Positions 45,081-55,291 of a DNA stretch of 64,000 nucleotides are shown here, piece after piece. The notes beneath the pieces are model-generated. The model did no database searches and was not told the DNA's origin. It worked only from the letters and a program-made list of their open reading frames with translations. Position 1 is the first letter of the stretch. Every line of letters starts with the position of its first letter. Source of the DNA: Zarea fungicola (lineage: Eukaryota; Ascomycota; Sordariomycetes; Hypocreales; Cordycipitaceae). The stretch is taken from contig FWCC01000177.1 of NCBI GenBank assembly GCA_900169235.1, positions 305,436 through 369,435 of the forward strand, given 5' to 3'. A program made the position numbers and the translations under genes.

Positions 45081-46957
45081 CAGGACGGTAGCATGGCTAC
45101 ACAGGCAGATGCAACACCAGATTTCAGACTCGTGCTACTTGCTCTCAAAAGTACAATGCGATTCTTCTTGTTTAGGAAGCTCTGTTGACCCGGTAGACTG
45201 TACGACCGTAGCTCAGCAGGAACACCCACCAATACCAGCGGATGCTTCTGGCGGCTGCAGCTCAAGAGACAATGGTTATTGCTTCGGGTCTCATCAGAGG
45301 TGGATAGCTGCCCTATGCTCGGCTCCGTACACTAGCATACATGTAGAAGTAATATCTGGCCCTCTCAATGGCCAAATACCCCAAGTGGAAGGTGGCACAG
45401 GTGCAAAATGATCAGCATTGACGTACTTGTGTCCATCTTTCCCCGCCAATGGACCGAGAACCCTTTGTAAATTGTCCCTGTGCATTAGTTATGGGGTCGC
45501 AAGGCGTGCTATCAGAGCAAGTGCATGCAAGAGTCGGCATATTAAAACATCGGGCGCTAGCCAGACTCACCGTGGGCGGAGATATCGACTTGCATTTGCG
45601 CGATTCCTATATAGGCATCTGGATAATGGATTCTCATGCTGGCATACTAATAGAACCACTCTATCTGCAAGCCTTGGGAAGTCAAGCCGTGATACAGTTC
45701 CCAGCTCACTGATGCTTTGTGCAGAAGATTCTCATCGTATGGGAGGTTTCTTCTTTGCTAGTTGACCGATACAAATATTTTTATAGTCAACATCTGATTG
45801 ACTTGAAAAGCGCAACCAAATCGCAAGGCCCAGTGGTTCACCAAATGCTTTCCTGAGACATGAGACATGCGGAGCCGAGGCCAGGGCCAACAATGGATTT
45901 GAACAAAGGTTCCTGGTCAGGCCTTCTACACCAACGCATTGTCGACCAGGGAAAGCTACTAAATGCAACGTCACCCACTACTTCCTCATTAGGCATCTCA
46001 GAGAGAATATAGTTGAATTCAAAGTTTTCATAACGCGAAGACATTAGCAACTAATTGAAGTTACGATTACTGCTCTAATTTATTAAGTCAGGACTGATGC
46101 GCCAAGAAGACGAAGAACGGCTCCGAAACTTTGAACTCTGCTGACGGCGTGGCGCTTCCGCCCCTGGCAAAGCCCACAAACCAGATCTGCTGGCGTACGA
46201 TCTTGCCAAGCTTAAATCCTGTCAAGCTCTGCCATCTCCAGAAATGGGTACGTAGGCCAAGTCTGTTCCCGCTTGGTTAATTTAAATGGTTGGAGTCATA
46301 ACGTACTTCATTTTGACGGGAACATTACCAATCCTGTTTAGGAACGTCAAATATAGACTGCTACCCCGTCATGTGAAGTCATGTTCCACGGTCCTCAGCA
46401 CACAGCTATCGTAGGGGAGTATTCGTTTGTCACCAGAGAACGTGCTAACCATCTTGGTGAAAGTGGCCAGGCGGGCAGGCAAATGACCTCAGACGGCCCT
46501 CCCGATGCCAATGCTGTCAGTAGATATTCACGATTTGTTTACGATTTACGTATCGCGAGGAGTCACCTATTGTTCCTAACCCGGCAGGTATTTATACAAT
46601 TATTGCAGGGTAGCTAGCGCCGAGGAAGCCTCTCTCGGTTTGCAAGTTGAATAACGTGCTGCCAAACCATGTCGACATCTCAGCGATCTATGTAGCTGTC
46701 TGAAGAGAATAGCTGTACGGTGGGATATCTTTGTAAATTATATAAGCTAGACTTGGTTCAAGACTCTTCTGCGAATACTTTGAAATGTAAGGTTTTAGAC
46801 GTCTGGCCAGTGTCTGGGAGCCGGGTCTCATTCCAATCAAGCCATCCCTTGCAAAATTCAAAAACAAACAAGAAATTTCTATTAAAGCCCCTGATCTCCC
46901 GAAGACAGAAAAATTCCGGTGCATTAGCCACTGTATTTTGAACCAAGCTAAGATAAA
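45081..46957. other. Intergenic, no gene seen
   Basis: About 1.9 kb with short, unrelated frames. A TATATAAG-like segment (ATTATATAAG) near 46737-46746 could serve the small secreted peptide gene that starts at 46958, but it is over 200 bp away. Confidence 0.4.
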
Positions 46958-47195
46958 ATGAAGCTTATTGCCATCGTCATTGCCTCTACTTTCACCGGCC
47001 TGGCCGTCAGCAGTTCAGTCCATGCGTGTCCTCCGCCGAAGCCGGACCCTGTCTGCGGCCCCAACGAGAGATTGGTAAGTCGAATACTATCTTCAGCAAT
47101 AGAATCATCAAGTTAACATTTGAATGCCTTAGGAGCCAAATGTGCACATTCCGTGCGGACCCAAGGTTTGCATTCCCAAAGGAGCTGTGCAGTAA
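46958..47195 (+). CDS. Small cysteine-rich secreted peptide (59 aa)
   Basis: Two exons, 46958-47074 and 47133-47195, are joined by a 58-bp intron with textbook signals (GTAAGT, GTTAAC branch, CCTTAG). Exon 1 encodes a signal peptide (MKLIAIVIASTFTGLAVSSS) and the start of the mature chain; exon 2 ends in a stop. The mature part has four cysteines (ACPPPKPDP.CGPNERL then IPCGPK.CIPKG). The CGPNE...CG..C spacing recalls half of a trypsin-inhibitor-like (TIL) domain, but it is too short for a full one. Small, cysteine-containing secreted peptides are typical effector or inhibitor candidates; no function can be assigned. Both exons are too short to stand out in a simple open-frame scan. Confidence 0.7.
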
Positions 47196-47372
47196 GCCTA
47201 GGTATCTGCCGGAGAATCACTGGAGACCAGAATGGTTGCAATATTACTCAATTAATTTACGTATTCCTAATTTTGGGTTTCCAATTCTTGATGGACGTGG
47301 CTTAAGCCCTGCTCTTCCAAGCCATCACTAGCCAAGTCAATTAGAGAAAGCCCCTACTCAAACAGCGTCCAG

Positions 47373-47914
47373 TTACCTCTGCAGCCAAACTCGGTACTGA
47401 GAAAACTTCCACTCCTTCCTGGGACCATCAACAACTTGTGTCAAAGCTGCATGTCCCGCCCACGGAACTACAAGTTCCTTGCCCTCCTTGGTCTTGAGAT
47501 GCACATCCCCAAAGAGCATAAACTCACACTCACTGTCCCCGTCTTGGAATCTCGCAGGAAAGACCTTGTTCACAACGTGCTTGCGCTCAGCCACGACAGT
47601 CCACATTTTGCTCCGAAGCTCACGAATCTCTAATCATTTGCATCTCAGATGTTAGTCTGTGTTTGCTTGCTGTAGCAAATGCCCACACCCGCGCGAGAAA
47701 GCGCAGCGCGATGCTCACCTTGCGGGCCACGGCCGGTATCGTTGCCCATTGTAACCTGCGCATCCTCTGTAAAGTGACTCAACCAGAGCTCGTTGGAATC
47801 TGGCTTGTCTGATATACGGTAAAAGTTGGTGATGAATGTTCGAATCTCCGGGTCCGGGAGCAGGTCCTGAACCGGGTACAGTGGAAAGTATCCTCCTTGA
47901 CCTACAGACGCCAT
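47373..47914 (-). CDS. SnoaL-like (NTF2-fold) protein
   Basis: Exons 47914-47719 and 47629-47373 (89-bp intron, GTGAGC donor, ATTAG acceptor) give 150 residues. It starts MASVGQGGYFPLYPVQDLL, then PEIRTFITNFYRISDKPDSNELWLSHFTEDAQVTMG, and after the intron EIRELRSKMWTVVAERKH and LFGDVHLKTKEGKELVVPWAG. The helix-rich first half with a following curved sheet, the length and the F(T/S)EDAQV motif fit fungal SnoaL-like/NTF2-fold proteins. In characterised cases these are small cyclases, isomerases or hydratases, often in metabolite pathways. The substrate is unknown. No signal peptide, so probably cytosolic. Confidence 0.82.
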
Positions 47915-48045
47915 GATTATTGCTTGCAAATGGGTAATTATCGTAAAAAAAAAAAATATGGCAATCAAGTAGGACGATAAGGTGATGGTAGGATTTAATT
48001 TCTATCAATGTTGAACGACGAAAGTGTGCAAAGCCGTCCACGGCG

Positions 48046-48111
48046 TTCCGGCGGATGACAGCATCGGTGGGGGGCCGCATCCGACGCTCCGGCGGAACCC
48101 CTCATCCGCCG
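48046..48111. promoter_or_regulatory. CGG-rich inverted and direct repeats upstream of the SnoaL-like gene
   Basis: A perfect 10-bp inverted repeat, CGGCGGATGA (48049-48058) and its complement TCATCCGCCG (48102-48111), is separated by 43 bp. TCCGGCGGA also occurs as a direct repeat (48047-48055 and 48088-48096). It lies about 135-200 bp before the ATG at 47914. Paired CGG triplets are the usual form of Zn2Cys6 regulator sites, so an operator is plausible. Motif-only evidence. Confidence 0.45.
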
Positions 48112-48387
48112 ATGGCAGTATCCGATTCCGTGTGAGGTGATCCGTACTACGGATTAACGAGAGCGTAACAACATTGGCATGTCAATTTTTGAAAGAATTG
48201 TTTAGTATATTGCCATCAACGTATTCTTATGATATGGTAACTAGAGTCCTACATGTAACCAGTCGCCCATCTTGTATTAAATTCATACATAGCAAAGCAA
48301 ATCATGACGCGCTCCATAGTCCGCTCCATTTCGTAAAAAAAAAAAAAAAGATTGGTACAATATATGATGACAGAGATTTCTTATTCA

Positions 48388-50888
48388 TTATTTCTTCACG
48401 CCTCGTGCGCTTACCTCGCCCTTCTCACCAATGTTCAGCACCTGGCGACAGTTGGGACAATACCATTTGGTTGTCCTGGCAGGAATGTCTGTCAAGCCGA
48501 CACACTCTAAATGAAACCACTCATATTTGCAGTTCTAACAAGTCAAGGTTAGTCACACAACACAAAAATATAGATAGAAGAGAGAAATGCCCTTGTTTGC
48601 CAAATTTGCATTCGACATACCTCTGAGTTCTCGCACTGAATCATTGTGCCGAAGCTGACTCCGTTGCAGACGCAGTATCGTGGCTCATTGGGGTCAATTG
48701 GATTCCCCTCATCGTCGACTTCCTCCATCTCAATCTCAGTCTCCAGTCCTTGACCCCTATCCTTCTTGGTAGCCCGTGCCTTCTTTCTCGGCGCGGCTTT
48801 CCGCTTGCCAACGGCGCTGTTACCGCCGCTGCTAGTGGTGCTTACTATGCCGGGAGCAGGACGCTTGGTGCGCCGCACCAGAGGCTTCGCCTCCGGTGCT
48901 GGTGTGTTTCTCGCTGTGCTCGTCCGCCGCGGGCGGTCCGACGCCAAGGAAGGTGGCTCTTGACTCATGCCTTTGCCCCGCGACCCCGGGCGGCGGTTCG
49001 CCTCTGAGCCCGGAGTGAGACCGCGAGACACGGACCGCCTGGGGCCGAGCTCGGGCTGTGTTGGCTGCAACGGCTGCACTGGCTGCGGCGTAGCAAGCTG
49101 TGTCTTTTTGGCCTCACGCGACGGCATATCCCGCACCGGCGGGTACACTGGGGTGACGGTATGTCTCTGCTCTGTCGTGGGGAGAGGTACGGGTGTTTGC
49201 GCGGGAGGCTTCACAGGAACCGACGTCGTGACTGTACTTGTGATTGGCTCCGCTGGCGAAGCCACCGACCTGGTAGTATATACGGGAATAGGCACGGGCG
49301 TTTGTGTGGCTGTTGAAGGTATCGTTGAAGGTACTGTTGAAGGTGCTGCTGAAGGTGCTGCTGAAGGTGCCGGTGTAGCATTGCTCGAGTTTCCAGAAGC
49401 TTCCTGGTTGAAGCTTGGGTGTCTAGGAGGCGGTACGGGCGTTTCAACCTTGGTTCGCTTCGTGTTCCGGGGTGTCTCTGACGGCGCGGGGCTCTCCAGA
49501 CTCTCTTCAGCATCGCCGTCTCTCTTACGCTTCGGCTGGCTGCGCGAGCCGGCCCTTGGCTTTGGTGTCTGCTGCTGGCTCTTATCACCCCCATTGGAAC
49601 CCTCAGTGTGGAGAAAGAGCTGGGCTGCCTCTCTCATTTTGCGTTCTGATTCTTCTGCCTCCTCCGCTGCCTGCTTTGCCAAGGCTTCACGCTTGAGCTT
49701 CTTAGCCTCGTTCAGCTTCATGCCCTTATTGCTGGTAGGGATGTCGTTGGATGCAAGGCAGTCTGCGCTAATGGCGCCAGCTGGTAGCTGCTGGGAACCA
49801 GACTCATCATCCGTTACAAGAGCTGGAACCTGGGCCTCGAAGACACGCCCTTCCTCCTCGGCCTTTTGCTTGGCTTCTCGATATGCTTCTGGGCCGCGAC
49901 CGAGAGCTTTGAGCTCCCTGGCAATCATGGTCTCGCTGGGAGCCCATGCAGCATTCTTCTTCATCCGCTTTCTAAGCACTGCTAGCTCGTACTGTGTAAG
50001 TTGCAGCCATGGCGCGTCTTTGCTGCCAACGACTGCATTCTGAGGTGGGGGGTTCTGTAGGGCGGCAGCATTCGCCGCTGCAGCGGCCGTCATGGCTGCG
50101 GAAGGATACGCAAGGGACCGGGCCGGCCGGCTTATCGTCTTGGGTGTTCCTCGGCTGGTCATGAGCTTGATTTTGGGCGGGCCAGGCGTTCTGCGGTTGG
50201 CTGGTGTATCCGAGTCTTCGTCGGTACTTATATCGCTATCATCGGAGAATGTATCGTACTCGATATCGTAGGGCGCGAGTACCTCTCCTGGAACCGTAAT
50301 CCGGGGCACTCTGCGCCTGCTGATCTTCTTGCCATCTTCTCCGGTAGGGCGAGCGGTGAGCTTTGCGCGTGTCATTTGCGGCGACCTGATTTCGACAGGG
50401 CTCTTTTGATCATCGGCAGGGTAGTTATCCATCATGGTCTGTAGTTTGTCGAGGAGAACCTTGGCCTTTTGGTAGTGGCGGTTGACATTGTCGGACATGC
50501 GCACAGCCTCGGTATGCGCAAAGGTGCGCGAATCAACAGCATGCTTGAGGTGTTTTGAGATGTCGGCGCGAAGATCAAGTGGTGCAGGCCGCTCGCGCGC
50601 GGATATCGAGGGTAGTTGAGCCCATGTTGTTGTAAGGTCGTGGACTTTGAGGGATGCATCGTGATAGGTCTCGTCGAGTTTGCGGATGAGCGTGAGCGAT
50701 CTCACAACATCGGCCGGTAGGTATTCGGTAAAGTCGATAAAGTCTGTGACGGTATTCTGCGCATCGGGATCGGCCCGTGCCTCCAGGGAGCTTCGTAGAG
50801 ATGCGATAGGCCCATCGCTGATGCCAGAAGTATCCCTGGGCGACACGACTTCGACCTTCGCGACTGGCGCGCCGCCTTCTTCCGCCAT
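48388..50888 (-). CDS. ING-family PHD-finger protein (Pho23/Yng-type histone-modifying complex subunit)
   Basis: Exons 50888-48621 and 48534-48388 (86-bp intron, GTATGT donor, GTTAG acceptor) give 804 residues. The N-terminal ING domain (about residues 35-150) shows DFIDFTEYLPADVVRSLTLI and KLDETYHDASLKVHDLTTTW. A long disordered Pro/Ser/Thr/Lys-rich middle follows. The C-terminal PHD finger is complete only after splicing: YCVCNGVSFGTMIQCENSE, then NCKYEWFHLECVGLTDIP and WYCPNC, a C4HC3 zinc binder that reads H3K4me3. Filamentous fungi have three ING proteins in Rpd3L, NuA4 and NuA3 complexes. The large size suggests the Pho23/Rpd3L type, but this is moderate. The start MAEEGGAPVAKVEVV is the first sensible ATG. 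Confidence 0.92.
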
Positions 50889-52210
50889 GGCCGCTCTGTG
50901 CGGCTGACGGTCACGTCGGTGTTGCAATCGTTTGGGGCAGTATAGAACCGAGTCTATAGAGTTCCATCGGCCTTTGCACACTGGTTGTAAGCTGATGGGC
51001 GTCTCAATAGATTTCCTGCAAGAGGGAGACGTGCGCAGTCGCGTGGAATCGGTACCCCAAACAAGCAAACAAGCAAATGTGGGAGTGCGCCGAGTGATTG
51101 AGTGGGTCACTCTGCTGTTCTTCGCGACCAAGGTGTTGGGCGTGTTTGGTTAGGTACCTAGGCGCTATAAATGCGCTGTAACGCGCTACCGGAATAATGG
51201 TCAACTTGAAATCAGTTACCATATTTGTTGCATGGCCATTGAAAATTAAATATATTTATGCTTATACTTATAACTATAAATTATATAGAAACATGTAAAA
51301 TAAGCACATTTAACTGGAGTTTACGAGTGGCATAATGAGTATAGATCGATTATATGGGAGCTTCTCTGGGACGGTCGGGGATGCTGTCTTGTATTAAACA
51401 TCACAGTAACAGAGTATTGCAAGTCAGTGAATCTGTGACAGGTTTGAAAATGAGTATATTCCAATTAGGGGTATTAAGCCACTAGCAAGCCCACCACTCG
51501 ACACAATGGTACAAGTCGAACATGCTTGGGCAATTGTCCGCCGAGCCAGCATGCAATGCTGAGCAGTTTGAATGAGATCATGCCCATTCCAATCGACATA
51601 CATTATCGGTAGATGAGAGATTGATGGAATAGTGGTAAACTTTTATAACTTTCTCTAGAGTCTTTCTACAGACGGCCAAAGCTGATAGCAAAGGCGGATA
51701 ATGTCTTGAATTTGCGACTGACTAATAAGCAGTCGTCTATGGATCAACAGTCAGCTCTCTCCGTGACTGTTCTAATGCAAGAGCTGGTTCAGCTATCTGT
51801 TCTGAAGAGGCACAAGTTGTAGCCATCGATGGACATTTCCAACACAGAGCAACATCTGTAGGAGAGCCACAGCACCGGGGCAGGGGCACCAGGCGAGCAG
51901 TCAATAGAGCGCTCCTCCAAGAAATATCCATACCGGGGCATAGATACTCATAACTTGACTTGCACAGGGGAGAAGATGCGCAATGATCAACGATATTGAC
52001 CTATAATGCCAGCATAACCCCGCCGGACGTCTGTCACCCGGCGCCGGTGTGGGGCCGGAGCGAGCATCCCGTCATATAAGTCGCCGCGACGACACCACCA
52101 TAACAAGATAGAATCAGGTATACCTTCGCAGTGTTTTAATAAATAGCTCCATTATAAAACCCTGAAGCCCCCCTACAAAACAGAACCCATTTACCATCTC
52201 CAGAAGAATA
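50889..52210. other. Divergent intergenic region between ING and SDR genes
   Basis: AT-rich between 51230 and 51700. No gene is supported. The SDR promoter elements are listed separately at 52020-52080. Confidence 0.5.
52020..52080 (+). promoter_or_regulatory. CGG palindrome and TATA box upstream of the SDR gene
   Basis: CCGCCGGA (52020-52027) and the perfect palindrome CCGGCGCCGG (52038-52047) are followed by TATAAG at 52075-52080, which is 131 bp before the ATG at 52211. CGG palindromes are typical Zn2Cys6 targets. Motif-only evidence. Confidence 0.45.
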
Positions 52211-53125
52211 ATGACAGCTTCGACAAAGGACGCGCGAGGCGAGCTAACGAGCCGGGTCCTCCCGCAAATGCAGCTTTCGACTGAGTCAAACCCACTGACT
52301 GCTCCTTTGCAGGCAGCATCTTCCTCTAGTCCCCAAGAGAGGGCAATGCTAAGATTTGCTGTCCATGGAAATGCAGTCATTACCGGTGGCGCCGGGGCTC
52401 TCGCCATGTCCGTCTCCAAAGCGCTTTTGGAGCATGGGCTAACATCCATCTGTCTGCTCGACCTCCCCTCTACTTTGGAGACTTCCAAAGCACGAATTCT
52501 TGCGCTGTCAGAGGAGTTCCCAGGCAAGGTGCACACAATCGCGGCCGATGTCACCTCTGCAACAGCCATCAGCGAAGCAATCGACACAGCCGCGGAGCGG
52601 ATGGGTGGCGGGATCGACATCCTCTGCTGCTTTGCCGGCATAGTTGGCTGCGTTCCTTCTATTAGCGTTTCACCGGAGCAATTTGAAAAGGTCATCCAAG
52701 TGAACCTTACAGGCTCGTTCCTTTGTGCCCAGGCAGCTGCTCGACACATGATCCGTCACGGAACTGGCGGCGCCATACTGTTTACAGCGTCCATATCGGC
52801 GCATCACGTAAACTTTCCACAGCCACAAATCGCCTACAACACCAGTAAGATTGCAGTCGCGCACATGGCTCGTAACCTAGCGGTTGAGTGGGCGGTACAC
52901 GGCATTAGAGTCAACTCCATCAGCCCTGGGTACATGGACACCATCCTGAACGAGGGCGATAATCTGAAGAATGCGCGAGATATATGGAACAGCAGATGCC
53001 CCATGGGACGGATGGGAGTCCCTGAGGAGATAACAGGACCCGTGGTACTACTGTGCAGTAAAACGGCTGGCCGGTACATAACTGGTGCCGATTTGATTGT
53101 AGATGGCGGGTCAATGTGTTTGTAA
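52211..53125 (+). CDS. Short-chain dehydrogenase/reductase, polyol dehydrogenase-like
   Basis: A single exon of 304 residues. After a 45-residue low-complexity start, the classical SDR core has the nucleotide motif VITGGAGALAMSVS (residues 57-70), the acidic end of strand 2 (LLDLP), AADVTS, VNLTGSFLC (Asn164), TASIS and the active site YNTSK (Tyr208, Lys212). It then has GIRVNSISPGYMDT and a C-terminal GADLIVDGG. The usual NNAG motif reads CCFAG, a conservative loss seen in some fungal members. The overall pattern resembles fungal D-arabinitol/sorbose-type sugar alcohol dehydrogenases; the aspartate at the end of strand 2 favours NAD(H). It lies 2.2 kb before a sugar-acid enzyme gene, which fits carbohydrate catabolism. 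Confidence 0.88.
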   Translation: MTASTKDARGELTSRVLPQMQLSTESNPLTAPLQAASSSSPQERAMLRFAVHGNAVITGGAGALAMSVSKALLEHGLTSICLLDLPSTLETSKARILALSEEFPGKVHTIAADVTSATAISEAIDTAAERMGGGIDILCCFAGIVGCVPSISVSPEQFEKVIQVNLTGSFLCAQAAARHMIRHGTGGAILFTASISAHHVNFPQPQIAYNTSKIAVAHMARNLAVEWAVHGIRVNSISPGYMDTILNEGDNLKNARDIWNSRCPMGRMGVPEEITGPVVLLCSKTAGRYITGADLIVDGGSMCL

Positions 53126-54203
53126 AGGGCTATGTTGTGCATGATTATGTCCAGATGATACTGTATGCAGGCATCTTATCAATCGAAAGTGCTATGTAAA
53201 ATTGGGGTTAAAGGTTTAAGCGCGTTGCACTTGAGGGTCTAGATGAAGCCAATTATTGATCATCTATAGTGCTCTCCACGTTTCTCACAGACATGTTACA
53301 ATACCCTCCTCACTCTCGATAAACAAAACTCGGCAAACAGCTGGCTATTGGACGACCACTTGTCTCTTTGGGTTACACTATTTCTCATCCCCCAACTCCT
53401 GATTTCACAAGGCTCGGCCGAATCTCGCAACTTTTTATTAGAAGCAGATCGGACAACAGTCACCCTAGAGAGGTACCCCACCGCAGCAGCACTGCAGCCA
53501 TGATCAGTCAATACAGTTACATGACAAATAGATGTGAGATTTTGAAGCAAGCTTGACTCCAAATTGATACATTATATAGGGTACCCGGAACACAATATGG
53601 AAGGGCACCGAACCTATCAAGATAAAAGAACATGAACCTGCCAAGGTGGAAGATGACACCAAGGTATAATGTCAACGACTTAAGTATATTCTCAGTTCAA
53701 ATTACACTAATATTAAAACTAATTTGTTCATGTTGGTTTCATAGGGAACCAGACCTAGGTCGTCGGGTTACGTTCGTTCGTTATTTCTTCTTCTATGAAT
53801 GTTCCAAGCGATCGGCTTAACCTACTTTTAAAATAATATTTCCTCTATTATTCGCTCTCCTGTACTTCTATGTCTCTTTCTGTGGGGGTCTAGGGAGATA
53901 CATTCAATCTATTAAATAGTTGCTACTACAAAGAGGAAGAATTGAACAACTAAAAGGAGTGATCCGGTGTAGCGAACAAAAACGGATTTTTTCAAACTAA
54001 TAACTAGCCTGTATCTGATATGGTAAGCTGGAACTACTAACTAGGCAACGCATTATAAAACCGGGATCGGTAAGGATGCTGCAATTTACTCAGCTGCCTA
54101 CTAGCGAATATACTCTAATCCGATTGTCCATGCCAAACCAATCTGTATGTAAAACAAGGTGAGATGTGATCGTACAAACGGATAGCCAAGTTCATCCAGT
54201 AGT
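53126..54203. other. Convergent intergenic region
   Basis: 3' ends of the SDR and the small membrane protein. AT-rich, with no gene or motif that I can support. Confidence 0.5.
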
Positions 54204-54683
54204 TTAGATACAATAATAGGCAATTGTGCCCAGAACCTCCAAAGCCAGACAGCCACCGCCGAGGAGCGAAAAGGTCGGCAGGCCAAAAGCCCCAGAGAAA
54301 TAGCCCACAGTGCAGGATACCACATCCACGGCGTCTGCGGCGATGTTGATGGCAACGGCCTTTTTCAACACAGTATTCGAAATTTCCTTTTTCGCGCGGG
54401 ACTGGGCCAGGACGAAGAGCAGGTATCCCAACGCAACGCAAGCGCCTCCATAGAGGCGAGTGACGACGCCGGCCTGCGGCTGGATGGGATCCAACAAGAG
54501 CACGGTACTGGTAAGCTTGGGGGCAAAAAGACAGCCAAGTCCAAATACAGCTTTCAGTCCAGATAAAATGTAAACAGTCTGGTGAGGCGACGACGCCGGA
54601 CCGGTGATGGTTTCCGATTGGCTCGGCAGCTTGGATGAGCGGTCACCCTGAAGCAGTGGCTGGTTGGAATTGTGCGATGACAT
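54204..54683 (-). CDS. Hypothetical four-helix membrane protein
   Basis: A single exon of 159 residues. A polar 35-residue N-terminus is followed by four hydrophobic segments: VYILSGLKAVFGLGCLFAP, LYGGACVALGYLLFVLA, AVAINIAADAVDVVSCTVGY and FSLLGGGCLALEVLGTIAYY. Short loops include a basic one (QSRAKKEIS). I recognise no named family, but this composition matches small conserved fungal hypothetical membrane proteins. Location probably ER or plasma membrane. Start at 54683 is the only in-frame ATG before the first helix that gives a hydrophilic head. Confidence 0.78.
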   Translation of the reverse strand: MSSHNSNQPLLQGDRSSKLPSQSETITGPASSPHQTVYILSGLKAVFGLGCLFAPKLTSTVLLLDPIQPQAGVVTRLYGGACVALGYLLFVLAQSRAKKEISNTVLKKAVAINIAADAVDVVSCTVGYFSGAFGLPTFSLLGGGCLALEVLGTIAYYCI

Positions 54684-55291
54684 GGTAGCGGTTTAATTTA
54701 TGTATAAAAAAAGGAAGAGAAGAATTAGAATTATTTGCGTTTATTTTATTGTTCTTGGTTATGATACTGAGTGAACATGAGCAGACCATTGCTGCGACAA
54801 CTTCATGTTTTATATGCTGCTGCATAACGGTTAAGCCTTACGTGTGGCGCGGCTAGGCAGTAACCTTTGTGCCGTCCAACTTGCAAGGTGGGATTTTCAG
54901 CTTAACGTTAACGCGTTATAACTGGTTTCAGCCGTTTTCGTATTAGTGGAACTCATTTCATTTTTGAATTAACCTGCTTAAAACCAATTGCAAAGACTCA
55001 GTTCAGCCATTTCGGTCAAATCGTGTTGCACTGAGACGCCGCCTCACCAAACTTTGCAGCGTATAACTTGTACTAGTTTTTGACGTATAACAATACTGCC
55101 TGATCAAATCAATAAATGATCCAGGCAGGGGACTTGTAGGGTATATGATAATTTTTTATTATATTTTTCCTTTGTGTCTTGCTATATTTAGATGTCAAGA
55201 TATCTGGTAAAAGTCCCCTCCATGTGCGATATTTGGCTCCCAGGCCCTCCATAAGATACTTCAAGTGAGACATACATAGAGTCACCATCCA
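54684..55291. other. Intergenic, no gene seen
   Basis: AT-rich. I looked for a class II aldolase remnant continuing the fusion protein that ends at 55292 and saw none. Confidence 0.5.
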
